This document shows positions 33,850-43,662 of a stretch of DNA of 64,000 bases, piece by piece. Where the stretch lies: NCBI GenBank assembly GCA_018417955.1, contig JACTVC010000011.1, forward strand, positions 1,362,262-1,426,261. The letters run 5' to 3'. The stretch's first letter is position 1. The number at the start of each line of letters is the position of its first letter. This DNA comes from Laccaria trichodermophora (taxonomy: Eukaryota; Basidiomycota; Agaricomycetes; Agaricales; Hydnangiaceae). The notes beneath the pieces were generated by a model. That model worked only from the letters and a program-made list of their open reading frames with translations. It searched no databases and was not told the origin of the DNA. The translations under genes and the position numbers were made by a program.

Positions 33850-34875
33850 ATGCCTCGTAAGTTCATCTTTTATATTGACACCGTTGAATTCTTACGCGTC
33901 GATCTTAGGCAAAATATCGATTAAGGTGGGTTAATGGCTACCAATCATGTGCTTTGTTCTGACATTAGCATACAGACGGCCGATTTTCGAAAAACGATGG
34001 GTACACATTTATCACAGGATTACATCAATCGATTGAAAGTTAGTGTACTTCGCGTTTTTTGAGTATTTAACACGATAGTTCTCTTCAGGAAGCGTTGAGA
34101 GCGTCGACTCGAAAACATCTGGTTTATGCGAAGACGTACATGGGGCAAGGGGAAAACGTGACGAAATGTGAACAAGAGGTATATATTTTTCGTACAATCT
34201 TTTTTCGTCGTAATTCAAACCATGTATTCGAAGATCTGGTCTCTATATCCGAACCTTTTTCTCGCATCAGATGCGGACTCCAACCGGCGCAAGAATGTGG
34301 CTCGGGTGTATATGCGGAAATTGTTCTCGAATAACAGATGGCGTTACTTGCGTGCCAGGCAGAAAAAGATCAGAAGTGGGGCGAGAGACCCCGTCAACGT
34401 TTCGAGGAACACCCGCGGGCCATCTACAGTCAGTATAAGGTGCCCGTAGTGAAAGACGGTGACTGATACGAAATAATTCCAGCAGGCGAAGCCTGCCGCG
34501 AATCTACAAGTGAACCCAAAGTTGTCCGTCCACGCCCCTCCCGTTACAGAGCGGAAAAGGGGGTTTAAACCCTCTTATCTGCCAATCCCAACACGCGCCG
34601 CCGCCACGTCGTCTAAAGACGATTCGACCGCTCCAGTGAGACGCTTTTTGGAGACATGCATTCCTCCCATGACGCACTTTCTACCCAAATTTATCGCCTT
34701 TGGCTGTACTAACGAGCATTTTTTGCATGCTGTTCATTTGTGCACCGATGACGGGATCGATTCGTTCTTGAAGACTGTATCCTCCTTCGGAGATAACGAG
34801 TTTACGGCTATGGATATTTTCATACTCAAGAACCGCTTTCGCGGTTTCTCCATTGAAATGAGCACTGCGCTATAG
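33850..34875 (+). CDS. Small protein with C-terminal SAM-like helical domain, copy A
   Basis: About 250 residues in five or six exons, beginning with a seven-base exon ATGCCTC followed by GTAAGTTC, a layout shared with copy C. The N-terminal domain reads FRKTMGTHLSQDYINRLK..LRASTRKHLVYAKTYMGQ, then IWSLYPNLFLASDADSNRRK..ARVYMRKLF. A Pro-rich linker follows. The C-terminal ~75 residues (VRRFLETCIPPMTHFLPKFI, FGCTNEHFL, FLKTVSSFGDNEFTAMDIF) look like a five-helix SAM or death-type bundle. Copies B and D have the same two-domain order. The name SAM-like is by residue pattern only; a protein-interaction role is inferred. Two palindromic repeats follow the gene from about 200 bases downstream. Confidence 0.6.
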
Positions 34876-35071
34876 TAATTACGAGTCCTGTAGTCTTATC
34901 CCGTATAAAAATCCGCTTGCCATTCTCAAATCTTGTGATCGTTTCAATCAGAAGGAAGACTTGGCAATAAACAGAAAGAAATTGAATAAGCCAACGTATA
35001 TTTGAAATGTGAATGACACAACTCAAAAGGGAGTTGGATCTGGGCAAGGCTTTGACTCACGCGATCTGAGG

Positions 35072-35139
35072 CAAACAGTCACAAATTTTGAACTGAGAAG
35101 TGGACGTCCACTTTTCAGTTCAAAGTTTACACTTGCTTG
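35072..35139. repeat. 67-bp palindromic repeat, copy 2
   Basis: Centred at 35105/35106 on TGGACGTCCA, with one mismatch in the left arm (GAGAAGTGG). It starts 197 bases after the stop of the SAM-like gene copy A. Confidence 0.85.
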
Positions 35140-35172
35140 GTGGAGTGACGTTTGAACGACCGCGATTTGAGG

Positions 35173-35237
35173 CAAACAGTCACAAACTTTGAAAAAGTGG
35201 ACGTCCACTTTTCAGTTCAAAATTTACACTTGCTTGG
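35173..35237. repeat. 67-bp palindromic repeat, copy 3 (left arm shortened)
   Basis: Centred at 35202/35203. The left arm lacks about six bases (the GAACTG segment), so the stem is interrupted. Its upstream flank duplicates that of copy 2. Confidence 0.8.
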
Positions 35238-35272
35238 TCTCGGCAACTACTTATGTTATTCGTTTAATTCTA

Positions 35273-35892
35273 CAGTTGCGGACAATCAGAGTCATCAAAT
35301 TTGATAACTTGAGAACCAGAATTTTTATCAGAATTCTGACTTCATATTCAGCTTCAGAGACTTCGAAACTGTTCAAAAAAGGTGTCGCCCTAATTTTCCC
35401 ACGCGTTTTTGGTTTGGCCAAATTTTTGGGCGTTTTCAACGCACCCAAAAGTCTTCCGAATCGGCCATCTCTGGATCAATTCTGTGGCATTCATAACCCT
35501 GGTGTAGTAGATGCGTGAAAAAATGAACCAGGGTCCAATTATGTCTTTTTCCGGGAGACCTTGACCAGAAAGGGTATGCCCACGTGACATTTTCAACGAA
35601 ATTCCCACCATAAAAGACATCAATATTTCCCGAATATTTTATTGGAATCAAAGAGAGGAAGCAAAAAGGAGTTGATTGGCATATTTTTTGTATTTTTAGC
35701 GATTTTTTCAGGCACTGGCCAAATTTTTGGGGTATAAAACCCTTATATCGTCATTTCTGGGAATTCTGCTCGTTGGAATTGATCAGGGAGATCAATAGGA
35801 AGTCATTTATACCGTTATCTAACAATTCCAATGCTTTCTGGAGTCCCAAAAAATAGGTTAATAAATTTGTTGACTTTGTTTGTCCGCAACTG
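35273..35892. mobile_element. Tc1/mariner-type MITE (620 bp)
   Basis: The ends are inverted copies of CAGTTGCGGACAA, extending with few mismatches to about 40 bases (..AGTCA.CAAATTT.TTAA). They are flanked by TA on both sides (35271-35272 and 35893-35894), as expected for Tc1/mariner insertion. Interior frames do not resemble a DDE transposase. The arms differ at several positions, so the copy is not new. Confidence 0.75.
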
Positions 35893-35894
35893 TA

Positions 35895-36535
35895 GAGCCG
35901 TCTCTTCGGCTCGCAAACGGTTGTCTCGGAAAGCTGTTAAACGGACCCTACATATTTTGACGACGTTACACTGGGACAAATTGCCATCGCTCTATTCTTT
36001 GAGAGTTCTCATACTTAATTGAGGCATTGACTGAGATAATAAGAAATAATAGTACCACAGTGCAAATGCAGAGTGCAGCGATGATCACTTCATGCTTCTT
36101 GAGCGTGGTGTGTACGTTTTGATTTGTCTGGTGTTCTAGACGAGGAATAACCTTGTAAAGTGGTCACGTCTGATCAACGACTTAATGGGAGCTGTCTTAC
36201 ATATCGCTGTTCTCTGTTTGAGTTATAGTCCAAGTATCGATGTTTCCTGCCTTGAACATCCTTTCTCATATATTTGCAACGCCTTTTGCAAACAGGTTAA
36301 GTTAGAGGTGGGTTCTCAGATATGTCGCCATTAGACTTACTTTGTACTGTGGTTTGTGGTCTTCATGGAGGGGCATGAATCATTTTGCGACTGTTATATA
36401 TATGTGCTATATTTAGAATTCTATTGTATTGAAAAAAAAAAATTACCAAAAACGACGTTGACACCTCGGTAGGATTGAAATTTTTTCGTTTGTTGCTTCA
36501 CTCTTGCTTCACTCTTAAATTTGGTCTTTCAATCT
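35895..36535. other. Intergenic region upstream of companion gene
   Basis: No gene or repeat recognised. It contains poly-A and poly-T tracts near 36430-36485 ahead of the companion start at 36536. Confidence 0.45.
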
Positions 36536-37215
36536 ATGGACGAATTAGCTGTAACTCGGTCAGTAAATCGGTCAAGTGATCAAGCTCACGTTTGTTTTTG
36601 ATTCGTTAGTCATCTTGTTTTCAAGTTAACGTGTTTGATCTTTGTTAAGCGTCCGAGCGTTATTTACTATGGAAATCGCTGCAGTAAACCAATCATAGTT
36701 CCGGTGGCGGTCTTTGTCACACTAGCCTCTAGGCATTTGGAGGATGGCTGTTCGATCTACGACGTAAACGTTGAAGATTTAATTCCAAACTTCGGGAATA
36801 GCCTCGATATGACGAGCAATTGTTTCCTCCAAAGTCGGTATCTTTATGACGGCGATAATAATCTTGTGGAGTATTTTTATTATTTCATGCATGAGCGTCA
36901 AGTGAGCTATTTTGAATTGTTCTGTATGCCGACCTTATATTCATGTCTGTCAGATAACGGAGGACGATGATTGGGGTTTCAATGATTACAACATGGCCGC
37001 TTCAAGCCTTCATTCTGATAGAATTATGGGAAGTTTGATGGTCATAAAGACGACGAGGGATCGATTTGTGGTAAATCTTACTTTGTCCGACGTAGACTTT
37101 GTTAACAAGCTCCTTCAAGAGTATGTATGCTGCAATTCTTGGGCTTGATGTCGCTTACTTCCTGTTATTGAATAGAGCTATTGCTGAACGTAGATTCTTA
37201 CACGTCAATAATTAA
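36536..37215 (+). CDS. Companion-family protein, complete copy
   Basis: Four exons, about 190 residues. Exon 1 encodes MDELAVTR; introns are at about 36563-36624, 36901-36951 (GTGAGC..GTCAG) and 37122-37178 (GTATGT..AATAG), all in phase. The conserved blocks are KPIIVPVAVF, VEYFYYFM and DRIMGSLMVIKTTRDRFVVN followed by LTLSDVDFVN. They align with the protein at 14724-15303 over its length. It is convergent with the F-box/NTase-like gene 37320-38234, with only 104 bases between the stop codons. No enzymatic motif or membrane segment is visible. Function unknown. The phase-consistent introns and conservation argue that it is a real gene. Confidence 0.55.
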
Positions 37216-37319
37216 TCAACATCTTCGACGATGTGCATCATTCGTCGTAAGAAGTACATGGCTTGTATTAGCTGCCAACTGCGATGTATGTTAGCATTGC
37301 AGTTTTCTGTGCCCATAAA

Positions 37320-38234
37320 TTACGCACCTAACAAACGTCCATCTCGAGTAACAGTGAATGCTGCACTGCGCATTTGTCCATCAATGCAGTGTATGGATCC
37401 TCTCAATTTCCAAATCATCATGCCATCAATACCTTTTGGACGACATTCGTGAACAGGTTTCTTGTCCCATAACACCGTCATGACGTCTTTATCGGTGATG
37501 GATCGCACCGTGAAAGGACAACTGCCATTGTTGCCGCATTCGTGATCCTCAAAATCCTTCCAAATCCAAATTGCTTTGGCGATACGGAAACCCGCGTTCT
37601 CGTAAAGCAAATGCGATAAAGGGAGGTTGTATGGGAATTTGTGCAGATTGAGGAAAGATCGTCGCGAAACAGTGAGTAAAGGATATGCACTTGTTAAACC
37701 ATATGGCGTGACATAGTTCATGTCAAGGGTGAGATCATTTTCGAACATGGGTTGGATTGGATGATTGGTCCGAGAAACCGTGATATTTATTGTGAAAGTT
37801 GCTTTTGTGAGGGTAAAAATTCCTTCTGTCAGGTTTGGGTCTCTGATGTTGTCCCACATCGGTCTGCGTTCGACTCGAGTGACGTTGAAATCACAACGTT
37901 CTCGTAAGAGATTTAGTAGATTGTCCCGTGCGTCAGAGCCAACCATCATGGAAATGTGATCGTGCGGCAACGACGATACTTGGGGTAACATCAAGAGTAG
38001 AGGGATTGAGCCGGTTATTACGGAGCCAGTTGATTTCATGATTTCGATAAGCCGTATGGGACAAACTCCTCTTTTGGCAATCTCCCGCATAAGAGTATGT
38101 TTGTGGTAGAGTGCCGTTCGTGTTTTATTATACCGATTTGTATGCGCGAATGATCGTATATCAGTGAATGGCGTTGTTTCCAAGATTTGTGTCAAAATTT
38201 CCATGCTTAACGCATCCATATATGTGTCGAACAT
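37320..38234 (-). CDS. F-box/nucleotidyltransferase-like family protein, copy 3
   Basis: A single-exon frame of 304 residues. The N-terminal F-box-like helices read ALSMEILTQILETTPFTDIRSF. The NTase-like site is SVITGSIPLLLM...LPHDHISMMV, where the expected DhD is H-I-S, so catalysis is unlikely. The family block MNYVTPYGLTSAYPLLT follows, then a Cys-containing tail (HECGNNGSCPF) close to that of copy 4 (HDCGVDPSCGQ). It is flanked by a complete companion tail-to-tail (36536-37215) and by a companion fragment head-to-head (38555-38758). Probably a divergent receptor-like F-box protein; function unproven. Confidence 0.65.
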   Translation of the reverse strand: MFDTYMDALSMEILTQILETTPFTDIRSFAHTNRYNKTRTALYHKHTLMREIAKRGVCPIRLIEIMKSTGSVITGSIPLLLMLPQVSSLPHDHISMMVGSDARDNLLNLLRERCDFNVTRVERRPMWDNIRDPNLTEGIFTLTKATFTINITVSRTNHPIQPMFENDLTLDMNYVTPYGLTSAYPLLTVSRRSFLNLHKFPYNLPLSHLLYENAGFRIAKAIWIWKDFEDHECGNNGSCPFTVRSITDKDVMTVLWDKKPVHECRPKGIDGMMIWKLRGSIHCIDGQMRSAAFTVTRDGRLLGA

Positions 38235-38554
38235 TTGAACTTCTATAGAAGGAAATTACGATATCAGTCGTTTTTGGAAATTGACTACCAGAAAATAATA
38301 GCGGTGGAAGGAAGAAGGGTAGTCAGAGAAGACAAAAACGGCTTACCTAGTTAATTGTGTGCTGTGTTTTCTTGATGCGAAGTTGAGAATAAATAGTTGG
38401 CGCCGTACAGTTTGGGATGTTTCGCGATTCGACGTTTTGCGTCGCGAAGATCAAAACTAACGCTGGTATGGTTTGCGGAGTGTTGTCTGGCGAATCGTTG
38501 ATTTGCGCCGCGAGGAACCAAACATGAAAATTTGCGAATGCAAACGCTTTTCAC

Positions 38555-38758
38555 GTGATATGTCAGGCGGGTGAACATCCCGGTATCGTGGACCCTATGT
38601 ATCTCAAGGTTATGCCCAACGGCCATTGGGCTATGCTATTTGACGCCAGGGACAATGTCAGATTTATGTTCGTGCCTGTTCCCTACAGGCCGGGCGTCGG
38701 TCTTCCCACTAGTGTGGAAGACCTTTATACAGTTGATCTCAAGAAAGGATATCAGTAG
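38555..38758 (+). pseudogene. Companion-family fragment (N-terminal half only)
   Basis: 67 residues that match the first half of the companion family best represented at 12234-12618: MLFDARDNVRFMFVPVPYRPGV followed by PTSVEDLY aligns with VLFGTQGFKEVLFVPIPFNPGV..PNSIDDCY. The C-terminal half (the V-L-V-x-K-T block) is absent, and an unrelated gene on the other strand begins 49 bases further on. Either a truncated copy or one whose next exon was not recognised. Confidence 0.45.
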
Positions 38759-38806
38759 AAGAAAATAAGGAAATCCATTATACGAATGTTCTAATGGCAT
38801 CTACGA

Positions 38807-40410
38807 CTACAGTTCTTCGTCCCCATGGTCATTATCCAGATCTCTGATTACGTTGCTGACCATGTCCTGGTATTTCATTTCACTTTCGCAAAATTTATTC
38901 CAGACGGAGGGTAGTCGGTTCGGGGTAACGATCGCGATGCCTGTTTGGAGGAAGTCGGGGTCGAGACTTTTGGGGTCCAGGTCTTGGAGGCTAGTTCCAT
39001 GCACGTCAGATGGGATCCAAACGACAAGAGTGTTGGGGGCTGCCTGGATGCGCATCTTGTACGATGCTATGTAAAAATGACCACCGGCATCAGCAGGGTG
39101 ATCTCTGTGGACCGTCCAAGCTATTGCGAATTTGTGAGGTTGGTGCTCAAAGTGCATCGATCTGATTTGCTGTCAGTTCGAGCAAGGGAGGAAAGTAAAA
39201 GATGGATACCGAGCATAATTCTGAGCACAAACTCCAGCAGGGGGTGCCATTTCAGCATTGCTGAATATAAATTCAGTACCGTTGACTTCAACCATGTATT
39301 CGCCACATGTAGTGTGTTTGGCGATAAATTCTTTCGCAGCCCCCTTTTCAGACGACATCCTCACCATGTTGAAACGATCAAAGAAATTGTCGAAATTGTC
39401 CATAATCTCACTAGGTAGGATATCGCGGGACAGGTTCCAAAACAGAGCGAAGATTGAACTGGATCGGTAATCCATTTCATCTACGACACCCTTGGGGAGT
39501 TTTCGATTGGTGATGTTGCGCACCCAATCAAACTGCGGTGCACTGCGAGACCCTGCGGAAAACCCCATTTGGACGAGGCTTCCTGGATCTTCCATCTAAA
39601 AATGAAGAAGAAAGTCAAAGAGAAGCGAGGGAAAAAATGAAAAGGAGATTGACTTACCCGAATATTGCGTCTCGCAGCAACCGTTTCGCGGACAACTTTA
39701 TGAACGGCAGCAGGAACATCGCCGTTGGGACAGAATTCCCGGACGACCAAGCAAAAAAGATGGCCATCATCGACGTCGTGGAAGGTGCCGCTATCGGTCG
39801 TTTGAACGTCATGTGCGAGACGCCTTGGGTTTACTTGCTCCATCGGGAGGCGCGGCCTGCGCTTGTCTGGTTGTCGTCCATGTTTCAAATGTTTTCTCCA
39901 TCGTCTTCCGATCGCGGTGGTCTCGTATATCCAAGTCTTCAAGGGGGGATACGCTTTTTTGTTGGAAAACCTTTTCAAAAAAGTTTGGGGAAGATTCGCA
40001 AGTTTTGTGGTGCCAGCAGTGCGGGCACGAGAGGTAAAACCGAGTGATTGGCTAAATCGTTTTTTTTTTGATTTTCGGTGGCATTGTTGTTTCTGGCGGT
40101 CTTCGTTGGCGTGTTTCAAGCATTCGGGAACGGTGGGATCGGCGCATGCGTCACTGAGGTGCTTGATCCAATCGATGGGCGCTGGGTCCTTCTATATGGC
40201 AAAAATGTGTGAGTAAGGTTTGGCAATCAATTGGATGCTAACCTTTCTGCTGCGAAACTGGCTGTTAGCCACGAAATTAGCAATGCGCGTCTCGAATGCG
40301 AGGCGACCGCGTTCGGATCCTGCATCGGCAAACAACTGCAAAGCCGCTTTGTCATGCGCCAGAAGGTCGACAAGATCTTTGACAACTTTTGCGAGAGCTG
40401 GATTGCGCAT
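38807..40410 (-). CDS. Candidate 2-oxoglutarate/Fe(II) oxygenase-like fungal protein
   Basis: Four exons on the minus strand: 40410-40243, 40191-39658, 39595-39210 and 39161-38807, all joined in phase; about 480 residues. The N-terminal third is basic and helical. The C-terminal part reads AIAWTVHRDHPADAGGHFYI...RIQAAPNTLVVWIPSDVHGTSL, then IAIVTPNRL. The H-x-D, distal His and a later Arg sit in the order expected of a double-stranded beta-helix oxygenase such as the fungal TET/JBP group. Other conserved-looking pieces are MGFSAGSRSAPQFDWV and APPAGVCAQNYARSMHFEHQPH. I recognise the texture as an Agaricomycete multi-copy orphan family; the oxygenase assignment is inference from three motifs. 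It is transcribed away from a dehydrogenase relic. The ATG at 40410 is the first in frame. Confidence 0.5.
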
Positions 40411-40934
40411 AACAATGGGCGAGGCGTGTAAAATAAATCTTGTGCAGAGTAGAGAGGGGAAAAGGAAGGCAGCCGAAGAAAGGTTGAGGAAAGGCTGGAG
40501 AAAGCAAGGCAACAGCAAGGTATTGGCAAACACCGATCACGCCTGGATCTGCCTGGATGTTTCCGGAGCAAACAAAGAATTCACCATTTTCTTTTTCTCC
40601 CCCACCAGCTGCTGCCGCTTTACGACGTGTGACTCGTTTGACGCTTTGGTTTATCCGAGTGCCAGCGAGCACGCTAATATTGCGTGCAAATGATTGGTTG
40701 CACAATGCAGGGGGTCGTTCGTCGCTTTGGCTTAGTGCCAGCGCACCTTGCTCTCTAACACACCAGTCTCCCGTTCGCACCGCGTTCTCCTCTGCCTTAC
40801 TGCCAGTTCCGAGCTTCTCTCTTTCTTTACGACCCGATTCCGCGTATGGCTCGCGCCTGGCAGCCCTTTGGCTGTTCTGGTTCGATTTGGCTTCAACCAC
40901 CTCAGCCGCCGGCAGGGACGCGGCCATAAGCATT

Positions 40935-41170
40935 GGCACCGTTCTTCATCATCACCACCTCCTCCCTCAAACATGCCGACGAGCTCGCATCCCTTGGGGC
41001 GACACACGTCGACGACCACAACGGGTCTGTTGCTGCAGAAGTGAAAAAACTGGCAGACAAGTTCATCTCTCGACCGTGTTTGATGCCGCCTCGAGTGGGG
41101 ATACCCAGCACGCGGGCGTCGATTTATCGCAAGGATTTGGATGTATTCTTGGAGCGAGGCGTTCTCAAGG
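40935..41170 (+). pseudogene. Zinc-type alcohol dehydrogenase (MDR) fragment with frameshift
   Basis: The frame from about 40935 encodes ITTSSLKHADELASLGATHV..., the NAD(P)-binding Rossmann region typical of medium-chain dehydrogenases. The continuation STVFDAASSGDTQHAGVDLS is in another frame after about 41060, so at least one frameshift is present. The N-terminal zinc-binding domain is not seen nearby. A relic rather than a working gene. Confidence 0.5.
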
Positions 41171-42037
41171 TATGTCTACAGCATCGGTGAATCTAGGACA
41201 ATGGTTCATTATTCCAAACCAATAGCGCATTCTCCCTGCCACCTTCCATTCATCGCCCTTTGTTCCCTATAGTACCCTCATTCCCCGCCTACTCGAGTTT
41301 GCAATTTCAACAGGGGTACTCTGCAAGTTCTCCGCAACAGTTGATTCCTCCATTCTCCTCAACAATTTGCTGGCATATAGCGATCTTCCGCTGCCCTTCA
41401 TCAAGTCCTTTCCACTTGCCCGCATCACCACCGGCTACTCGACCCATTCTAGAAGTAGGAAGTTGGCATGGACATATTTGATTTAGCCGCTCTTGACTTG
41501 GCAGTTATATAACACGGCTGAGAGCGTCGATGAGAGAAGGTTATGCTACGTCGACAAGATCTCATACTGGTTTTGGTTCCGGTGTAAAAGTCTCCGAGAG
41601 CGCTGCTCTTCGTTCTAAGATGGCCAGGCTGGATTTCGCCAAAGATCTTCACTTTGAAATCGGACCCGCCTTGATTTTGGCATTCGAACCCGGAAGACCA
41701 CGTCGTTTTGCAGAAGAAGTTTACTACGGCTCATTTTTTATGTTACTGACCGTAAAGTTCAATGCTCTTGATATTATCGGCGCGTTTCGAGAGTTCATAG
41801 TCACGTGCCATTTAACATGCATAAACAAAGGGACTTGGTTAGTTTTGTCGTTGACCATCTACTGCACTCACGGTTCGTCTTCGAAACATTACAAAATTTC
41901 TCAGCACCACTTAGTATAACTGTTCTAAAGTCATTGAGCCATGCCACGTGCGATTCATCGATCCATCGTTATCGATTGCCTCGCTGATTTTGCTTTTACC
42001 TACAGGAACTCTGTCGTTCAAGGTAAGCTAGAGGGCG
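41171..42037. other. Stretch between dehydrogenase relic and SAM-like copy B
   Basis: A plus-strand frame at 41530-41919 (129 residues) has no recognisable motif and no clear splice partner. No repeat or RNA gene seen. Confidence 0.4.
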
Positions 42038-42944
42038 ATGGTCGAACAGAGTATGTCAACCTCGGAGCAGATAGACGAGTTTCGGCAGCTCTTTAACCCG
42101 GACTGTTCGGAAGAGTATTTTTTACGGTGGAAGGTGGGTCCAATCAATGATAACCTTTAAATGCATTATAACATCGCTTCTTCAGACTACGTTAAGAAGC
42201 TGCATGCGATCGCATTTAGAAAAGTCAAAGACGTTTTCAGACCAAGCCGACAATATAGCAAAAGTTGAGCAAGAGGTACCTCCGCAATAGCCACACCCAT
42301 TCGTCGAATTTACATCTCCTTTGCCAGTTCTGGCCTATGTACCCAATTTTCTTTTTGATCAAAGACGACGGTGTCCAGCAACGAAAAAAATTTGCGCGAG
42401 ACTACATGGCAAAAATTTTTGATAACGGCAGACATCGATGCTCGACTGCCCCAGTTTCAGCCGAAGTACGTTTTTTATTCGTCGTCCGGAGTGTTCATTC
42501 ATAATGGCGGTTCTCAGGGTTCACAGGAAACAACGAGACAATCAATGGTGCGTCTTCTCTTCATTTGATACAACTGGGTGAACAGGCGAACTTTAGCGAG
42601 GACAGATAGCCGTTTCGGATCACAGTTCTGTTGCAACTCAACCGAATCATAATCCCCTCCGGAATCCTCGAAGTGAATCACCCCCAGACATTCTCGCAAA
42701 ACTAGAAAGAGAAACCGCAGAATTGACGCATTTCCTCAAATCGTGTACCCCCGACATGTCCCGATATTTACACCATTTCATCGGGTTTGGCTGCAAAAAC
42801 GAGGAATTCTTGGCGGTTGCCAATACATGGGACGATGAGGAGGTCAAAAGGTTTTTGAAAGGTGTTTCGGATAAGGGAGAAGTTCCAATGACTCCAATGG
42901 AGATGTTGGTTCTAAAAAATCACCTTCGTCGTTACTTTACTTAG
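42038..42944 (+). CDS. Small protein with C-terminal SAM-like helical domain, copy B
   Basis: About 210 residues in four or five exons. Exon 1 encodes MVEQSMSTSEQIDEFRQLFN and ends in RWK before GTGGGT. Exon 2 carries TTLRSCMRSHLEKSKTFSDQ. The next carries FWPMYPIFFLIKDDGVQQRK and ARDYMAKIF. The last exon encodes LTHFLKSCTPDMSRYLHHFI, FGCKNEEFL and MTPMEMLVLKNHLRRYF. Domain order and splice positions match copies A and D. The start codon is the first in-frame ATG, but a short upstream exon like that of copy A (ATGCCTC) may have been missed. Function unknown; the helical end suggests protein-protein contact. Confidence 0.55.
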
Positions 42945-43662
42945 CCAATCTTCAAGTCCATCATATCACCATTCGCATAACTTGTACCATGAACATCTCG
43001 GACAATCTAACATGTTATTACTGTCACTGCTGCCTTTCGTGTACGTTGTGATCGAACCTTTGACAATACAACTTTGTCTGTACCTTAATAGCGTATATAA
43101 GTCTGATTTAATCATTACTGCGATGTCAAGCGTCTTCCACATCTTCTATGACTTGATCTTCATCTGCCTACTGACGTAGCTGGAATGCGTATTTATGTGA
43201 ATTTTTTGTGAAAGTCGACCACATGCCTTGCGCGTTCTTGGCGCGTTCGATGGTGGTGTAACTATCAAACATCAACGATGTCTTTTACCTTACTGGCAAG
43301 AAGTAAGGCCTTTCTGCATTTTGCATTTGGAGTGCTGAGCAGGGAATGCTTACTTAGCGCTTTAACGAAAAGTCAGAAGTTTTGAAATGGGTTGTTGTCT
43401 TTTGTTTCTTTCTACATACGTCGTCACTGCACCAAACAAGTGACAATTTTGAACTGAAAAGTGGACGTCCACTTTTCAGTTTGAAATTTGTGATTGTTTG
43501 TCTCATCTCGACACGTTGACTTACTACACAAAGACGTTTAGTGCTTTGAGTTTCCCTTGACTCTGTTACGACGACACTCTGTTCTGAAGCGCGCTCTTTG
43601 TTAAATGTTAAGATGGTTGTTTCTTGAACTGAGTTGGAGAGTGACTGATGGATACGTTGCAG
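42945..43662. other. Intergenic region with palindrome copy 4
   Basis: Holds palindromic repeat copy 4, 489 bases after the end of SAM-like copy B, and probably the unseen first exon(s) of the next gene. No other feature recognised. Confidence 0.5.
43433..43500. repeat. 67-bp palindromic repeat, copy 4
   Basis: Centred at 43466/43467, with the longest near-perfect arms of the set: CAAACAAGTGACAATTTTG pairs with the reverse of the right arm. Core AAAAGTGGACGTCCACTTTT intact. Confidence 0.9.

Larger units (their letters stand above)
34876..35270. other. 3' flank of copy A with two palindromes
   Basis: Contains palindromic repeat copies 2 and 3, which share upstream flanking sequence (GCGATYTGAGGCAAACAGTC) and so arose by local duplication of about 100 bp. 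No gene seen. Confidence 0.55.

Noticed and set aside
40557..41225. 222-residue plus-strand frame rich in Ser, Leu and Arg
   Set aside because: The only recognisable homology in the stretch, to alcohol dehydrogenase, is in a different frame; composition is typical of a shadow frame in G+C-rich DNA.
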